From Bacteroidia bacterium (GTDB lineage: Bacteria; Bacteroidota; Bacteroidia; B-17B0; Aurantibacillaceae): a stretch of 64,000 nt of DNA. The position numbers and the translations under genes are program-made. Below, in pieces: positions 1 to 10,002 of this stretch (position 1 is the stretch's first letter; each line of letters begins with the position of its first letter). A model generated the notes under the pieces. It saw nothing but the letters and a program-made list of their open reading frames with translations, did no database searches and was not told where the DNA came from. The stretch is taken from NCBI GenBank assembly GCA_021740825.1, contig JAIOZA010000003.1, forward strand, positions 1-64,000. The letters run 5' to 3'.

Positions 1-858
1 AAATGCAACAAAGGCCGTGTCGTTTATGGCTTGAGAATATATTTTTTTTGTGGGCCCTATAACGTGCGGATGTGCGCCTATAACTAATGTGGCTCCAGCA
101 TCTAAGGCAAAGCGAACAGCATCATTTTGCGCTTTAGTAGGTTCAGTAATGTTTTCTAATCCCATATGAAAATAAACTAAAACAACATCTGCACCCTGCG
201 TTTTTGCTAGTTTTACAGCACTAACAATTCCAGCAGAATCAATTACATTAAGCATGTATTTATGATCAGAAATGGGATATGCCCCATTTGTACCATAGGT
301 ATAGTTTAAAATACTTAATTTAATACCTTTAATATTTAATATGCGAATAGAATCATGGTCGCGTTGATTTAAATACGTGCCGGCGTAACCTAAATTATGC
401 TGTTTAATAACTTCAATAGTTCGCAATAAACCAGCTTCTCTAGTATCCATACTATGATTATTAGCTGTCACTAAAAAATCAAAGCCAGCATTTTTAAGCG
501 CTGTGCAATATGAGTCCGGGGAATTAAAAGCGGGGTAGCCAGCGTAAGGTTGTGCAGTTCCGGCAAATGTTGTTTCCAAATTACCAATGGTGATATCAGC
601 ATCTTCTAAATATGGTTTTATATATTCAAAGCTTGGATTAAAATTAAACTCTCCGTTACTTAATTTAGCATTATTAGTTTGCGGTAAATGGCACATTAAA
701 TCTCCTACTAAATTTATTGAAATCTCAGAAATTGAATCAGCAGGCGGTGGTAATATGTTACTAATCTCAGGAGCATTCTCTTTGCTACTAATTTTAGAAG
801 TGCTAATTAGTAAAACTAAAGCGCCCATGGCAATAATTATAAAAATATATTTTGACAT
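1..858 (-). CDS. CapA-family metallophosphoesterase-like protein (partial, C-terminus off window)
   Basis: The frame is open from an ATG at 858 to the window edge, giving 286 residues with no stop. A hydrophobic N-terminus (about residues 4-20) suggests an exported or membrane-anchored protein. The CapA/PgsA pattern is visible: NLVGDLMCH near residue 50, GNLETTFAG near 92-100, TANNHSMDTR near 131-140, FHMG near 230 and GAHPHV near 261-266; the Asp, Asn and His residues would bind the metals. CapA proteins belong to the calcineurin-like phosphoesterase fold and are linked to poly-gamma-glutamate capsules in some bacteria, but most Bacteroidota members have no proven role. Its start lies 4 bases after the stop of the epimerase gene, so the two are probably co-transcribed. 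Confidence 0.85.
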   Translation of the reverse strand, partial: MSKYIFIIIAMGALVLLISTSKISSKENAPEISNILPPPADSISEISINLVGDLMCHLPQTNNAKLSNGEFNFNPSFEYIKPYLEDADITIGNLETTFAGTAQPYAGYPAFNSPDSYCTALKNAGFDFLVTANNHSMDTREAGLLRTIEVIKQHNLGYAGTYLNQRDHDSIRILNIKGIKLSILNYTYGTNGAYPISDHKYMLNVIDSAGIVSAVKLAKTQGADVVLVYFHMGLENITEPTKAQNDAVRFALDAGATLVIGAHPHVIGPTKKIYSQAINDTAFVAF

Positions 859-861
859 TTT

Positions 862-1875
862 TTATTTTTTTAAATCATTTAAATAGCACTGGCTTATAAA
901 ATATACAGAATCCGTAAAAGAAATAAATGTATTACCTAGTGTTTGTTTAACAAGGCTATTATCAAATGTATTTTGTTGTAAAGCGGCATTAATTGTCTCC
1001 TTTGTAATTAACCGTTCGCTTGTAAAAACAAGGCAGCGCAAACCATCAAACCATTTTCCAAAGGTCAATAAAACTTTTCCTGCATTATAAATTGGAGCCT
1101 TTTTACCTAAAGCTATATGAATGTGTGAAAATATATCTTTAAACGAATAGTTGTTTTCAATTAGCACAAACCTTTTATTGAAATGCTTATTTTCGGTTAA
1201 TTGAATCATGTAATTTGCAACATCTTGCGCATCTATGGTTGCGCTTGTACCTATAGTGAAAAAAGGATTACCGTTGTAACACGTTCCAAATAATCTTCCA
1301 GAACTTTGAGTCCAAAATCCTGGCCCTAAAATAATACCAGGATTAACAATTACAGCATTCATCCCTTCCTCTATTCCTCGCCAAACTTCGCGTTCGGCGT
1401 TATACTTACTTATAGCATAATCGCTGGAGGTAGGTGATGTTTTCCAATAGACAGATTCATTAATATTTTTAGTGATATCTGGATTTTGAAGAGTTGCAAT
1501 AGAACTTACATGGCATAAAGCTTTGATGTTTTTTTCTAAACAAGCATTTACCACATTAGCAGTTCCTCCTGCATTTATAAGATGCATTTGTTTATTGTCT
1601 TTTGAGTTAAACGAAACAAATCCCGCACAATGGTAAACAGTTTCAATTCCGTTAAAGGCATCTAGTAATGAAAAAATATCGCACACATCTGCATCTAACC
1701 ATTTTATTTTTTGAAACAAATCTTCAGAATGGGTTGAATAATAAGAGAATAATTTTTTGGTTTTTGAAATATCACTTGCACTTCGCTTAATAGCAACAAC
1801 CTCCTTATTTTGCTTTAAAAGTTGAAATGCAACATGTGCACCTACTAATCCTGTTGCTCCCGTTATTAAGTTCAT
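862..1875 (-). CDS. NAD-dependent epimerase/dehydratase family protein
   Basis: The 337-residue protein begins MNLITGATGLVGAH, a classic Rossmann GxxGxxG nucleotide-binding motif of extended short-chain dehydrogenases. A YxxxK-type catalytic motif appears as YAISKYNAE in the middle of the protein, preceded by HVSSIA with the catalytic Ser. An upstream start at 1941 would overlap the preceding gene by over 50 bases and put 22 residues before the Rossmann strand, so the ATG at 1875 is preferred. The substrate cannot be told; related proteins include dihydroflavonol reductase-like and sterol dehydrogenase-like enzymes. It lies between a PAP2-like gene 13 bases upstream and the CapA-like gene, probably in one operon. 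Confidence 0.85.
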   Translation of the reverse strand: MNLITGATGLVGAHVAFQLLKQNKEVVAIKRSASDISKTKKLFSYYSTHSEDLFQKIKWLDADVCDIFSLLDAFNGIETVYHCAGFVSFNSKDNKQMHLINAGGTANVVNACLEKNIKALCHVSSIATLQNPDITKNINESVYWKTSPTSSDYAISKYNAEREVWRGIEEGMNAVIVNPGIILGPGFWTQSSGRLFGTCYNGNPFFTIGTSATIDAQDVANYMIQLTENKHFNKRFVLIENNYSFKDIFSHIHIALGKKAPIYNAGKVLLTFGKWFDGLRCLVFTSERLITKETINAALQQNTFDNSLVKQTLGNTFISFTDSVYFISQCYLNDLKK

Positions 1876-1888
1876 TAACTTGTTTTGA

Positions 1889-2521
1889 CTAAACAAATGT
1901 AATTCTTTGTGCCAAATAAAATAAGGAAAATTGCAACACACAACCTAAAATAAACCCAGCATAAATTTGAGTTGGTGAATGTGCTTTTAAAAACAACCTT
2001 GAAAATGCTATAAATCCGGCTAAGACGATACAAATTGATATGATAACTAAAATTTGTATTTGCATATAATAACAAAGTGCCAATAAACTACCTATTAATC
2101 CTCCAATACCAATCATATGCGCACTAATTTTATACCAAATATTAATAATTGCATTCGCCGAAATACAAATCCCTCCACCTAAAATAAATAGTTTTACGGC
2201 TGGCCAAATATTAAAATCAAAAAGCATATAAAACAATCCAAAATAACACAAAGCTGTCATAATTAAAGGAAACGTTCTTTCACTTTGTTTATCAATTTTT
2301 AAAGACGACACAAAATTGAACTTATGCAGTATTAATAAGTTTAACACTGGTAATAAAAAAGTAAAGGCAAATACTACTAAAGTTAAAATGAGTTTTAATT
2401 TTAAAGGCGTAAACAAAAAATAGATTGTATTTGTTAAGCCAAAAAAAACTATCAGGCAACCATATGTTGCCATTAGTAATGGATGAAATAAGTAAGAAAT
2501 AATGCTTGCAAGATGCTTCAT
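1889..2521 (-). CDS. PAP2-superfamily-like integral membrane protein
   Basis: About 210 residues with roughly six hydrophobic segments. The C-terminal part carries KISAHMIGIGG followed by SRLFLKAHSPTQIYAG, which resembles the later PAP2 phosphatase signature motifs (SGH and SRxxxxxH). The first signature motif is not obvious, so enzyme activity is uncertain. Lipid phosphate or undecaprenyl pyrophosphate phosphatase activity is the family expectation only. The ATG at 2521 (MKHLASIISYLFHP) is favoured because it places the start just before the first membrane helix; an ATG at 2542 is also possible. It is the first gene of the minus-strand group that ends at the left edge. Confidence 0.65.
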   Translation of the reverse strand: MKHLASIISYLFHPLLMATYGCLIVFFGLTNTIYFLFTPLKLKLILTLVVFAFTFLLPVLNLLILHKFNFVSSLKIDKQSERTFPLIMTALCYFGLFYMLFDFNIWPAVKLFILGGGICISANAIINIWYKISAHMIGIGGLIGSLLALCYYMQIQILVIISICIVLAGFIAFSRLFLKAHSPTQIYAGFILGCVLQFSLFYLAQRITFV

Positions 2522-2592
2522 AAATGAAACGCTAAAATACATTAAATTTTCAGAGATAAATTAATAAGGTAGTATATTATAAAATCTATTGT

Positions 2593-2600
2593 TATTTTTG
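2593..2600 (+). promoter_or_regulatory. Candidate Bacteroidota -7 box before gldF
   Basis: TATTTTTG matches TAnnTTTG, 8 bases before the gldF ATG. No convincing -33 TTTG is seen at the right spacing. If used, the leader would be almost absent. Confidence 0.3.
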
Positions 2601-2608
2601 AATTCTGT

Positions 2609-3349
2609 ATGATTACCTTATTAATTAAAGAAATACGAAGTTTTTTAAGTTCACTGATTGGCTATATTGCTATTGGCGTTTTTATTACTGGAATCGGGAC
2701 ATTTATGTGGTTGGTTCCAACGGCAAGTGCTGGGTCTAATGTTTTAGAAAATGGTTTTTCAAATATCGATCCCTTGTTTATTCTGGCACCTTGGGTGTAT
2801 TTATTTTTAATACCCGCTATTACCATGCGAAGTTTTTCGGAAGAAAAGAAAACAGGGACCATTGAATTATTGTTAACTCGCCCATTAACCGAACTTCAAA
2901 TTGTTTTAGCAAAATATTTTGCCGGCGTTATTTTAGTGATTGTTTCATTATTACCAACTTTGATTTATTATTATTCGGTTCATCAATTAGGTTATCCAAA
3001 AGGCAACATTGATACCGGCGGTATGTGGGGCTCTTATGTTGGTTTATTGTTTTTAGGTGCGGGCTTTGTTGCTGTTGGTACTTTTGCCTCAGCTATTTCA
3101 GAAAATCAAGTGATTGCTTTTATTATGGCTTTACTGCTTTGTTTTATTACGTATATAGGTTTTGATTTTATTTCGGCATCAGGTTTATTTGGCAAATATG
3201 ATGCTTTAGTAAAAGGTTTTGGTATGAATGAACACTATATTAGTATGAGTCGTGGCGTTATTGATACAAGAGATATTATTTACTTTATTAGTATCATTTC
3301 ATTATTCAATTTATTATCAAAACTCGTTTTAGAAAGTAGAAAGTGGTAA
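2609..3349 (+). CDS. gldF: Gliding motility ABC transporter permease GldF
   Basis: The 246-residue protein has about six membrane helices and the typical ABC-2 permease stretch FSEEKKTGTIELLLTRP near residues 75-95. Length and the immediately following gldG-like gene identify it as GldF, the permease of the GldA-GldF-GldG complex needed for gliding in Flavobacterium johnsoniae. The ATPase gene gldA is not in this window. The gldG start follows after 1 base, so the pair is translationally coupled. Some Bacteroidota keep these genes without visible gliding, so the transported substrate and phenotype remain open. Confidence 0.92.
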   Translation: MITLLIKEIRSFLSSLIGYIAIGVFITGIGTFMWLVPTASAGSNVLENGFSNIDPLFILAPWVYLFLIPAITMRSFSEEKKTGTIELLLTRPLTELQIVLAKYFAGVILVIVSLLPTLIYYYSVHQLGYPKGNIDTGGMWGSYVGLLFLGAGFVAVGTFASAISENQVIAFIMALLLCFITYIGFDFISASGLFGKYDALVKGFGMNEHYISMSRGVIDTRDIIYFISIISLFNLLSKLVLESRKW

Positions 3350-3350
3350 T

Positions 3351-5048
3351 ATGAATCAAAAAAAATCTACACGTAAAAACAAAGATATAGCCATGGTTTT
3401 GGTTGTGCTTGCTATTTTAATATTACTAAATTTTATTGGTTCTTTTTTATTTAAACGCTTTGATTTAACAACCGAAAAACGGTATACACTTTCTGAATCA
3501 ACTAAAAAATTATTAAAAAGCTTAGATGATGTTGTATACATTAAAGTTTATTTGCAAGGCGATTTTAATCCAAATTTTACAAGGTTAAAAAACGAGACTA
3601 AAGAAATATTAGATGAATTTAGAGCCTATTCTAATAACAACTTAGAATACGAATTAATAAACCCTTTAGATAATCCAAATAAAGAAGAAACTGATAAACT
3701 AGAAAAGCAATTATATGATAAAGGGCTTATGCCTGAACAAATTGTGGATAGAAGTACTCAAAAAGTTTCTGAAACTTTTGTGTGGCCGGGAGCTATTATA
3801 TCCTATAAAGGCAAGGAATGCGTTTGGCAAATTTTTAAACGCCAACTTGGTTTTGAAGTTGAACAAAGTATAAATAATTCAGTCCAAGAATTAGAATATG
3901 GTTTAACAAATGCGATTCAAAAAACAACCTTATTCAAAAAACCTGAGGTGTTATTTATTGAAGGGCATGATGAGCTAGACACAATTCGTGGCGCTGATTT
4001 CATGCGCTCTTTATCTGAATATTATAATGTATCGCGAGTAAACATTAATCATAAATTGTATGCATTAAAAGGTGCTGATGCAATTGTTATTGCCCAACCA
4101 GATTCGATGTTTGATGAAAAAGATAAATTTATTATCGATCAATTTATCATGCATGGTGGCAAAGCATTATGGCTCATTGATCCTGTTTATGTAAATAGAG
4201 ATACTTTAACCACAAGAGGCTATTCGCTTGGTTTTAAAAATGAATTAAATTTAGATGATATCTTATTTAAATATGGAGTAAGATTAAATCCGGTTTTAGT
4301 GCAGGATTTACAATCGGCGCAAGTGCCCGTAAATGTTGGCTTTAAACAAGGTCAACCAGATTTTAAACCATTTTATTGGAATTATTATCCTTTAATTTTG
4401 CCATCATCTTCTCATCCCATTGTAAAAAATTTAGATTTAATTCGTACTGAATATATTGGGACTCTAGACACCGTTTTTTCGGAAGATGTAACTAAAACAA
4501 TTTTACTTCAAACTTCAAAATATACAAAAACTCAACCAACACCTGCTCGAATTTTAGCAGCGATGGTTAAATTAAAACCGCAAGAAAATCAGTATAATAA
4601 TTCTTTTCAAAATATAGCGTGTCTGCTTGAGGGAAAGTTTGAATCAAATTATAAAAACAGAATTACTAGTAGAATTTTGAAAGATACCATATTTGATTTT
4701 GTTGGAAAAAGTAAGCCAACAAAAATGATTATTGTAGCCGACGGAGATATTGCTAAAAATGAATATCAGCGAAGCACAGGAATGGTTTACCCTGTTGGCT
4801 ATGATATTTACACAAAGCAACAATTTGCAAATAAAACATTTTTACTAAACTGCGTCAACTATTTATTAGATGATGAAGGGCTTATTCAACTTAGATCTCG
4901 GGAAGTTAAATTACGATTATTGGACAAAAAGAAAATCACTACTCAAGTAACAAAATGGAAATTAATAAACGTTGGTTTGCCTATACTCATTATTCTGTGT
5001 TTTGGATTAATTCAATTTTATATTCGCAAGAAAAAATACAGTAATTAA
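3351..5048 (+). CDS. gldG: Gliding motility-associated auxiliary protein GldG
   Basis: A 565-residue protein with one membrane helix near residues 14-33, a large periplasmic region, and a second helix near 540-560 followed by a short Lys/Arg-rich tail. This matches GldG, a member of the ABC-type uncharacterised transport family (DUF4350-like / IFT52-like fold) that partners GldF. The motif RFDLTTEKRYTLSE after the first helix is typical. It is directly coupled to gldF upstream, and the DUF4340 gene starts 20 bases downstream, so the three probably form one unit. Confidence 0.92.
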   Translation: MNQKKSTRKNKDIAMVLVVLAILILLNFIGSFLFKRFDLTTEKRYTLSESTKKLLKSLDDVVYIKVYLQGDFNPNFTRLKNETKEILDEFRAYSNNNLEYELINPLDNPNKEETDKLEKQLYDKGLMPEQIVDRSTQKVSETFVWPGAIISYKGKECVWQIFKRQLGFEVEQSINNSVQELEYGLTNAIQKTTLFKKPEVLFIEGHDELDTIRGADFMRSLSEYYNVSRVNINHKLYALKGADAIVIAQPDSMFDEKDKFIIDQFIMHGGKALWLIDPVYVNRDTLTTRGYSLGFKNELNLDDILFKYGVRLNPVLVQDLQSAQVPVNVGFKQGQPDFKPFYWNYYPLILPSSSHPIVKNLDLIRTEYIGTLDTVFSEDVTKTILLQTSKYTKTQPTPARILAAMVKLKPQENQYNNSFQNIACLLEGKFESNYKNRITSRILKDTIFDFVGKSKPTKMIIVADGDIAKNEYQRSTGMVYPVGYDIYTKQQFANKTFLLNCVNYLLDDEGLIQLRSREVKLRLLDKKKITTQVTKWKLINVGLPILIILCFGLIQFYIRKKKYSN

Positions 5049-5068
5049 AAACAATACATATATTTCAA

Positions 5069-6091
5069 ATGAAAAAATCAACCTTTATTATCCTTGCGTT
5101 TTTATTAGCATTGACTGGCTTCTCCATTTATGTCTATAAAAATAAAAATAAAACTACTACTATTGATAAAGAGGCAAGCGACTTTAAATATAAAGATACA
5201 GCAGCCATCGACAAAATATTTTTAGCCGACAAAGAAGGCAAACAATTGCTAGTTGAACGAACCGCAAATGGCTGGATGTTGGATGGCAAGTTTCATGTTA
5301 GGCCAGATGTCATTGAATTATTGCTTTATACAATAAGTTCAGTAGAAGTAAAATCACCTGTTTCAAAGTTGGGTAAAACCTCTGCCATAAAAATAATGTC
5401 TGCAAAGTCCACAAAAATTGAAATGTATAGTAAAGGAAAAAAAGTGAAGCAGTATTTTGTTGGACACCCAACCCAAGATCACACAGGAACTTTTATGCTT
5501 TTAACAAATTTAGAAACCGATGAGAATTACGAAGAACCTTTTATTACACACATACCTGGATTTGACGGATTTCTTTCGACACGTTATAACACCAACGAAA
5601 TTGATTGGAGAGATCGATTATTAATTAATTTAAGACCGCCGCAAATTAAGCAAATTAAAATGGAGCTTCATGAAATGCCAGATTCTTCTTTTGTGATTGA
5701 TTTGTTTAGCATGCAACGTTTTGGATTAAAAACAAAAAAAGGGAATTTACAATTTGAAGAAGATAGGATGAAACAATACATTGCTTATTTTCAAAATGTA
5801 AATTGTGAAATTGTTTTAGATAAGAAAGATCATGTTGTAGATTCATTATCAAAATCTGCACTACCGTTCGCAACGCTTACAATTGTAGATAGAAATAATT
5901 ATAACACGGTTTGCGAATTTTTTCACAAGCAACCTAGCGCCTCAAAAAATGCAGAATATGCTATTGAATATAAATATGACCCAGATAACTTGTTTGTAAA
6001 ATATAATAATGGGAAAGATTACGGCATGGCACAATTTTATGTTTTCGGTAAAATTTTACAGACGTATAATTACTTTTTGCCACGTAAATAA
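5069..6091 (+). CDS. DUF4340-like protein following gldFG
   Basis: 340 residues with an N-terminal membrane helix (about residues 5-22) and the rest predicted extracytoplasmic. The pattern IDKIFLADKEGKQLLVER followed by GWMLDGKFHVRPDVIELLL resembles DUF4340 proteins, which are often encoded after GldG-like ABC transporter subunits in many phyla. The location 20 bases after gldG supports a shared operon and a possible role in the same complex. No catalytic residues are evident, and the biochemical role is unknown. Confidence 0.7.
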   Translation: MKKSTFIILAFLLALTGFSIYVYKNKNKTTTIDKEASDFKYKDTAAIDKIFLADKEGKQLLVERTANGWMLDGKFHVRPDVIELLLYTISSVEVKSPVSKLGKTSAIKIMSAKSTKIEMYSKGKKVKQYFVGHPTQDHTGTFMLLTNLETDENYEEPFITHIPGFDGFLSTRYNTNEIDWRDRLLINLRPPQIKQIKMELHEMPDSSFVIDLFSMQRFGLKTKKGNLQFEEDRMKQYIAYFQNVNCEIVLDKKDHVVDSLSKSALPFATLTIVDRNNYNTVCEFFHKQPSASKNAEYAIEYKYDPDNLFVKYNNGKDYGMAQFYVFGKILQTYNYFLPRK

Positions 6092-6150
6092 TGTTTAAAA
6101 GTAGTTTATAAAAAAGCAACCATTAAACATCCTAAACCTTTTGATATGTT

Positions 6151-6158
6151 TAAATTTG
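6151..6158 (+). promoter_or_regulatory. Candidate -7 box before dnaN
   Basis: TAAATTTG fits TAnnTTTG and lies 21 bases before the dnaN ATG. A TTTG at 6140 is too close to serve as the -33 element. Confidence 0.35.
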
Positions 6159-6179
6159 GTAGATTAAAATCATAACCAT

Positions 6180-7301
6180 ATGAACTTTGTAGTATCATCA
6201 TCAAACTTATTAAAACATTTAAAATCTATTAGTGGAGTTTTAAATTCAAGCAATACAATTCCAATTTTAGATTGTTTTTTATTTGAACTTAATAATGGGA
6301 TGTTGACTCTATTTGCAAGTGATATGGAAACTACTATTACTACAGGTATAAAGGTCGATTCATCTGAAAATGGCAATTTAGCAATTCCTGCAAAAACATT
6401 ATTAGAAGCATTAAGTAATTTGCCTGAGCAACCACTCTCTTTTATAATTGATTCTAAAAAATACACCGCAAAATTAAAAACTGAAACAGGTGATTACACC
6501 TTAACTGGACATAATGGAGACGAATATCCAAAATTGCCAAAAGTGGAATCTTCTGCGTCTGTCGTTATTAAAAGCGATGTTTTGGGAAATGCAATCAACA
6601 AAACAATTTTCGCCACCGGAAGTGATGATTTAAGGCCTGTAATGAGTGGAGTTTTTTGCCAGTTTACAGATGATAATTCTATTTTTGTTGCTACGGATGC
6701 CCATAAATTAGTACGATATACACGCAATGACGCTAAAGCCGGCGCATCAGCTTCTTTTATTATGCCAAAAAAACCATTAAATGTATTAAAAAATTTATTG
6801 GTTGGAATTGATGATGCAGTGAAAGTTGAGTTCAATAAAACAAACGCGTATTTTAGTTTTGGACATATTAATTTAGTTTGCCGATTAATTGATGGAAAAT
6901 ATCCTAATTATGAAGCGGTTATTCCAAAACAAAATCCAAATAAATTAACCGTAGATAGAACAACGTTTTTAGGTGCTATTCGCCGAGTGAGTGTTTTTGC
7001 TAACAAGGCTACTCATCAAATACGTTTAAAAATTGCCGGAAGTCAATTAACTATTTCGGCGGAAGATTTAGATTTTGCAAATGAAGGTCATGAAACATTA
7101 ATTTGTACATATGTAGGAGAAGATATGGAAATTGGCTTTAACTCTAAATTTGTGTTAGAAATGCTAACTAATTTAGAAAGCGATGAAATTACTATTGAAA
7201 TGAGTGCCCCTAATCGCGCAGGCATTATTGTTCCTACTCAAAAAGCAAATCCTGCAGAAGATATTTTAATGTTGGTAATGCCAGTGATGCTGAATAATTA
7301 A
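6180..7301 (+). CDS. dnaN: DNA polymerase III subunit beta (sliding clamp)
   Basis: 373 residues, the usual length of bacterial beta clamps, starting MNFVVSSSNLLKHLKSISGV. Three similar clamp domains can be followed: residues about 1-120, 130-245 and 250-373; GSDDLRPVMSGVF at the start of domain 2 and the hydrophobic C-terminal MLVMPVMLNN near the partner-binding pocket are typical. The protein forms the ring that tethers the replicative polymerase to DNA. It is not next to dnaA or recF here; it sits between the gldFG group and a convergent purN. The ATG at 6180 matches the family start. Confidence 0.97.
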   Translation: MNFVVSSSNLLKHLKSISGVLNSSNTIPILDCFLFELNNGMLTLFASDMETTITTGIKVDSSENGNLAIPAKTLLEALSNLPEQPLSFIIDSKKYTAKLKTETGDYTLTGHNGDEYPKLPKVESSASVVIKSDVLGNAINKTIFATGSDDLRPVMSGVFCQFTDDNSIFVATDAHKLVRYTRNDAKAGASASFIMPKKPLNVLKNLLVGIDDAVKVEFNKTNAYFSFGHINLVCRLIDGKYPNYEAVIPKQNPNKLTVDRTTFLGAIRRVSVFANKATHQIRLKIAGSQLTISAEDLDFANEGHETLICTYVGEDMEIGFNSKFVLEMLTNLESDEITIEMSAPNRAGIIVPTQKANPAEDILMLVMPVMLNN

Positions 7302-7312
7302 AAAACTATTGA

Positions 7313-7876
7313 TTAAATTATTTGCTCAATAGCCTTAGGTAGAAATTCAAATTCTAATTTTCTAATTTTCGAAGCTAGCATTTCAGCTGTATCTTCGTCC
7401 TCTATTTTGCAAGTTGCTTGTAAAATAATTTCTCCTTTGTCATATTCTTCGTTCACATAATGTATAGTGACACCACTTGTGGATTCCTTATTATTAATGA
7501 CAGCATTATGAACATGCATTCCGTACATGCCCTTTCCTCCATAAGCAGGCAAAAGTGACGGATGAATATTTACAATTTGATTTGGAAACGCTTTGATAAA
7601 TTGCTCAGGAATTTTTAAAAGAAAACCGGCTAAAACAATAATGTCAATTTTCTCAGTTTTCAAAAATTCAATTATTTGAGAAGTGTATTCAAAAAGTGCT
7701 GTTTTACTAATTATCTGAACATTCTTTTTATATTTCTCTGCTCTAGCAATAACTCCTGCCGTATCTGAATTGGTAACGACTAATTTAATTTTTACTCTTT
7801 TGTCATTATTAAAGTAATTAAATAAATTTTCAGCATTAGTACCTTCTCCCGAAGCAAATATGGCAATGTTTTTCAT
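7313..7876 (-). CDS. purN: Phosphoribosylglycinamide formyltransferase
   Basis: 187 residues, normal for PurN, which transfers a formyl group from 10-formyltetrahydrofolate to GAR in purine synthesis. The N-terminus MKNIAIFASGEGTNAENL contains the phosphate-binding GxGTN loop. The motif NIHPSLLPAYGGKGMYG near residues 103-120 includes the catalytic Asn-His pair, and VHYV-x-EEYDKGEII carries the later active-site region. It converges with dnaN with only 11 bases between stops. The upstream TATTTTCG a few bases before the ATG is a weak -7 box. Confidence 0.95.
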   Translation of the reverse strand: MKNIAIFASGEGTNAENLFNYFNNDKRVKIKLVVTNSDTAGVIARAEKYKKNVQIISKTALFEYTSQIIEFLKTEKIDIIVLAGFLLKIPEQFIKAFPNQIVNIHPSLLPAYGGKGMYGMHVHNAVINNKESTSGVTIHYVNEEYDKGEIILQATCKIEDEDTAEMLASKIRKLEFEFLPKAIEQII

Positions 7877-8010
7877 CCGTACGAAAATACAATTTATTAT
7901 AAAACAATAACACGATTACTTTCTTTAAAAAAGTATTTACAAGCCAAAAAAATTAAATCATACTATAAAAAGTATTGAAAAAGATAAGTTTGTAATAAAA
8001 TGGAAGTCAA

Positions 8011-10002
8011 CTAATTCTTGACAATCTTACTTGTTTTAAGTAATTCTCCTTGCTTATTTTTTATGTTAACTACATAAACACCATTAGCATATTTTGAAAT
8101 ATCAAATTCTGCATGAGCATCAATAGTTTGATAATGAACTATTTTTCCTGAAATATCAAGTACTTCTACAATAGCAGTACTATTGTTATATAAATAAATA
8201 TTTAAAGCATCTGAGGTTGGATTCGGTCCTACAAATATTTCAGTCATATCATCAATTAATGCAGATGTATTTAATGTTATATCTTTTGTATTAGTTCCAA
8301 CTTTATTTAATATCCAGTTATTAGGATCAACTCCTATGCCTGTTACCGAACCCGTTAATGGTATCGAATAATTTTCAATGGTTTGACCATGAAATAATCT
8401 TACAATGGTATCTGGTTTAGCTGTTCTAGAAATACGGTAATCTACAGGAGTAATAAACAAAGGAACAGAAGTTGGTTTAGAAGTGGTTTGCGTTGATTTT
8501 AAATAAAATACATTGTTAGATTGATTCCACGAAACGCTAAAAGTTGGGTAACCTTCGCCATAATACCATTGGTTAAAAAATTGAGTAAAGTTAAGCCCAG
8601 TTTGTGTTTGCATAAAGTTTTTAAAATCTATAACGCTTGCCGTACTGTCCTTAAATGCATTTTGAAAAGCTCTTATAGCTGGAAAGAAAACGGAATCATT
8701 ATTTATTTCATATCTCAGGCTGTGAACAACAGCACTTCCTTTATCATAAGTTAAACGTGAACTAAAAATTACATTGGCATTCATGGTATCTGCATTTGTA
8801 AAGTAACAACTGCCACCAGTTTGCGACATGACACTTGTATGCACATCTAACATTTTTTGAGTAGCCGTTGTTCCTGTACCTGTCATGTATTGATGGCATA
8901 AATATTCAGTATAACTTGCCCACCCCTCATTAATAAAGATGTCTTTCCATGCTGCACAAGTTACGTTATCTCCCCACCATTGATGTCCTAATTCGTGAGC
9001 GTCTAATTCAAAATCAAAAAATCCTAAACTAGTCATCGTTTGATGCTCCATACCTCCACTAAAAGGTGTCATACAATGACCATATTTTTCTTTATAAAAT
9101 GGATACATACCAAATGCGTTACATAAAAAGTTCATGGTAGGAATTATTTTATTTAATGCAACTTTTTGCCCATTAATCCATGTTGAGTTATTGATTGCAT
9201 TATCATAAATAAAATTTTGTATGTAAATTGAATCTCCTGCTAAATACTGTGGTTTTGCATATAAGATGTAAGGTTTATATTTAGCTGTTGCTACTGAAAT
9301 CAAATAATAGTCTATAGGATATTTTGATTTCCATTCATAACGTTTTTTATTTCCAATAGTTACTACATTTTTTAGCAATCCATTTGATCCAACCATATTT
9401 ACAGAATCTGTGGTAGCATATACCCAAGATGAATCTATTTTATCTCTCAAATCTTGTTTGCAAGGGAACCAATGATATGCGCATAAACTTTCGCTTAAGC
9501 TCCAGCTCACTTGATTTCCCCAAGAAGTTGATGTGCCAATGCTATAACCGTTTCCAATAGCTGCACCGCCTGCGGTGGTGCAAGTGCCTTTGTAATATAC
9601 AATGGCGTCAAATAATTGATTTTGTGCTATTGGTACTCCGGCAGTTGCCAGCACTAAACTATCTCTCCTTACAAAATTGCGTTTGGCACCATTCACATAA
9701 ACAGAATCAATTGCATGATTCTCATGCAACACAAAAGCAAAGGAATCTAAATTAGCTGTTACAACTTTTGCAATACTTTTCACATTACCGCTTATGTATA
9801 AACTGTTGCGAGCTACGTTAATGTTTAAATGATAAAACTTTAAATCATACTTATTTTCTGGCGGAACATATCCTGGCGGTAAGCTTGCTGAATTTTTTTG
9901 ATGATAATTTTTTGCCTTTTGCTTTGCGCAATTATGATCTGATTGCGCTGTTAATTTTGCAAATGAAAATATAGCAACAGAAAAGTAAATTAAATATTTC
10001 AT
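8011..10002 (-). CDS. Secreted M1-family zinc aminopeptidase with T9SS type A sorting domain
   Basis: 663 residues. Residues 1-19 form a signal peptide ending before AQS. The M1 exopeptidase motif is GGMEH (316-320) and the zinc site is HELGH (336-340) with the third ligand Glu359 exactly 18 residues on, as in M1 peptidases. The last 80 residues (VGPNPTSDALNIYLY to the end) form a Por-secretion C-terminal domain, so the enzyme should cross the outer membrane through the type IX system and be released or anchored on the surface. It probably trims peptides for nutrition. It stands alone, with about 260 bases upstream before a divergent bestrophin gene. Confidence 0.93.
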   Translation of the reverse strand: MKYLIYFSVAIFSFAKLTAQSDHNCAKQKAKNYHQKNSASLPPGYVPPENKYDLKFYHLNINVARNSLYISGNVKSIAKVVTANLDSFAFVLHENHAIDSVYVNGAKRNFVRRDSLVLATAGVPIAQNQLFDAIVYYKGTCTTAGGAAIGNGYSIGTSTSWGNQVSWSLSESLCAYHWFPCKQDLRDKIDSSWVYATTDSVNMVGSNGLLKNVVTIGNKKRYEWKSKYPIDYYLISVATAKYKPYILYAKPQYLAGDSIYIQNFIYDNAINNSTWINGQKVALNKIIPTMNFLCNAFGMYPFYKEKYGHCMTPFSGGMEHQTMTSLGFFDFELDAHELGHQWWGDNVTCAAWKDIFINEGWASYTEYLCHQYMTGTGTTATQKMLDVHTSVMSQTGGSCYFTNADTMNANVIFSSRLTYDKGSAVVHSLRYEINNDSVFFPAIRAFQNAFKDSTASVIDFKNFMQTQTGLNFTQFFNQWYYGEGYPTFSVSWNQSNNVFYLKSTQTTSKPTSVPLFITPVDYRISRTAKPDTIVRLFHGQTIENYSIPLTGSVTGIGVDPNNWILNKVGTNTKDITLNTSALIDDMTEIFVGPNPTSDALNIYLYNNSTAIVEVLDISGKIVHYQTIDAHAEFDISKYANGVYVVNIKNKQGELLKTSKIVKN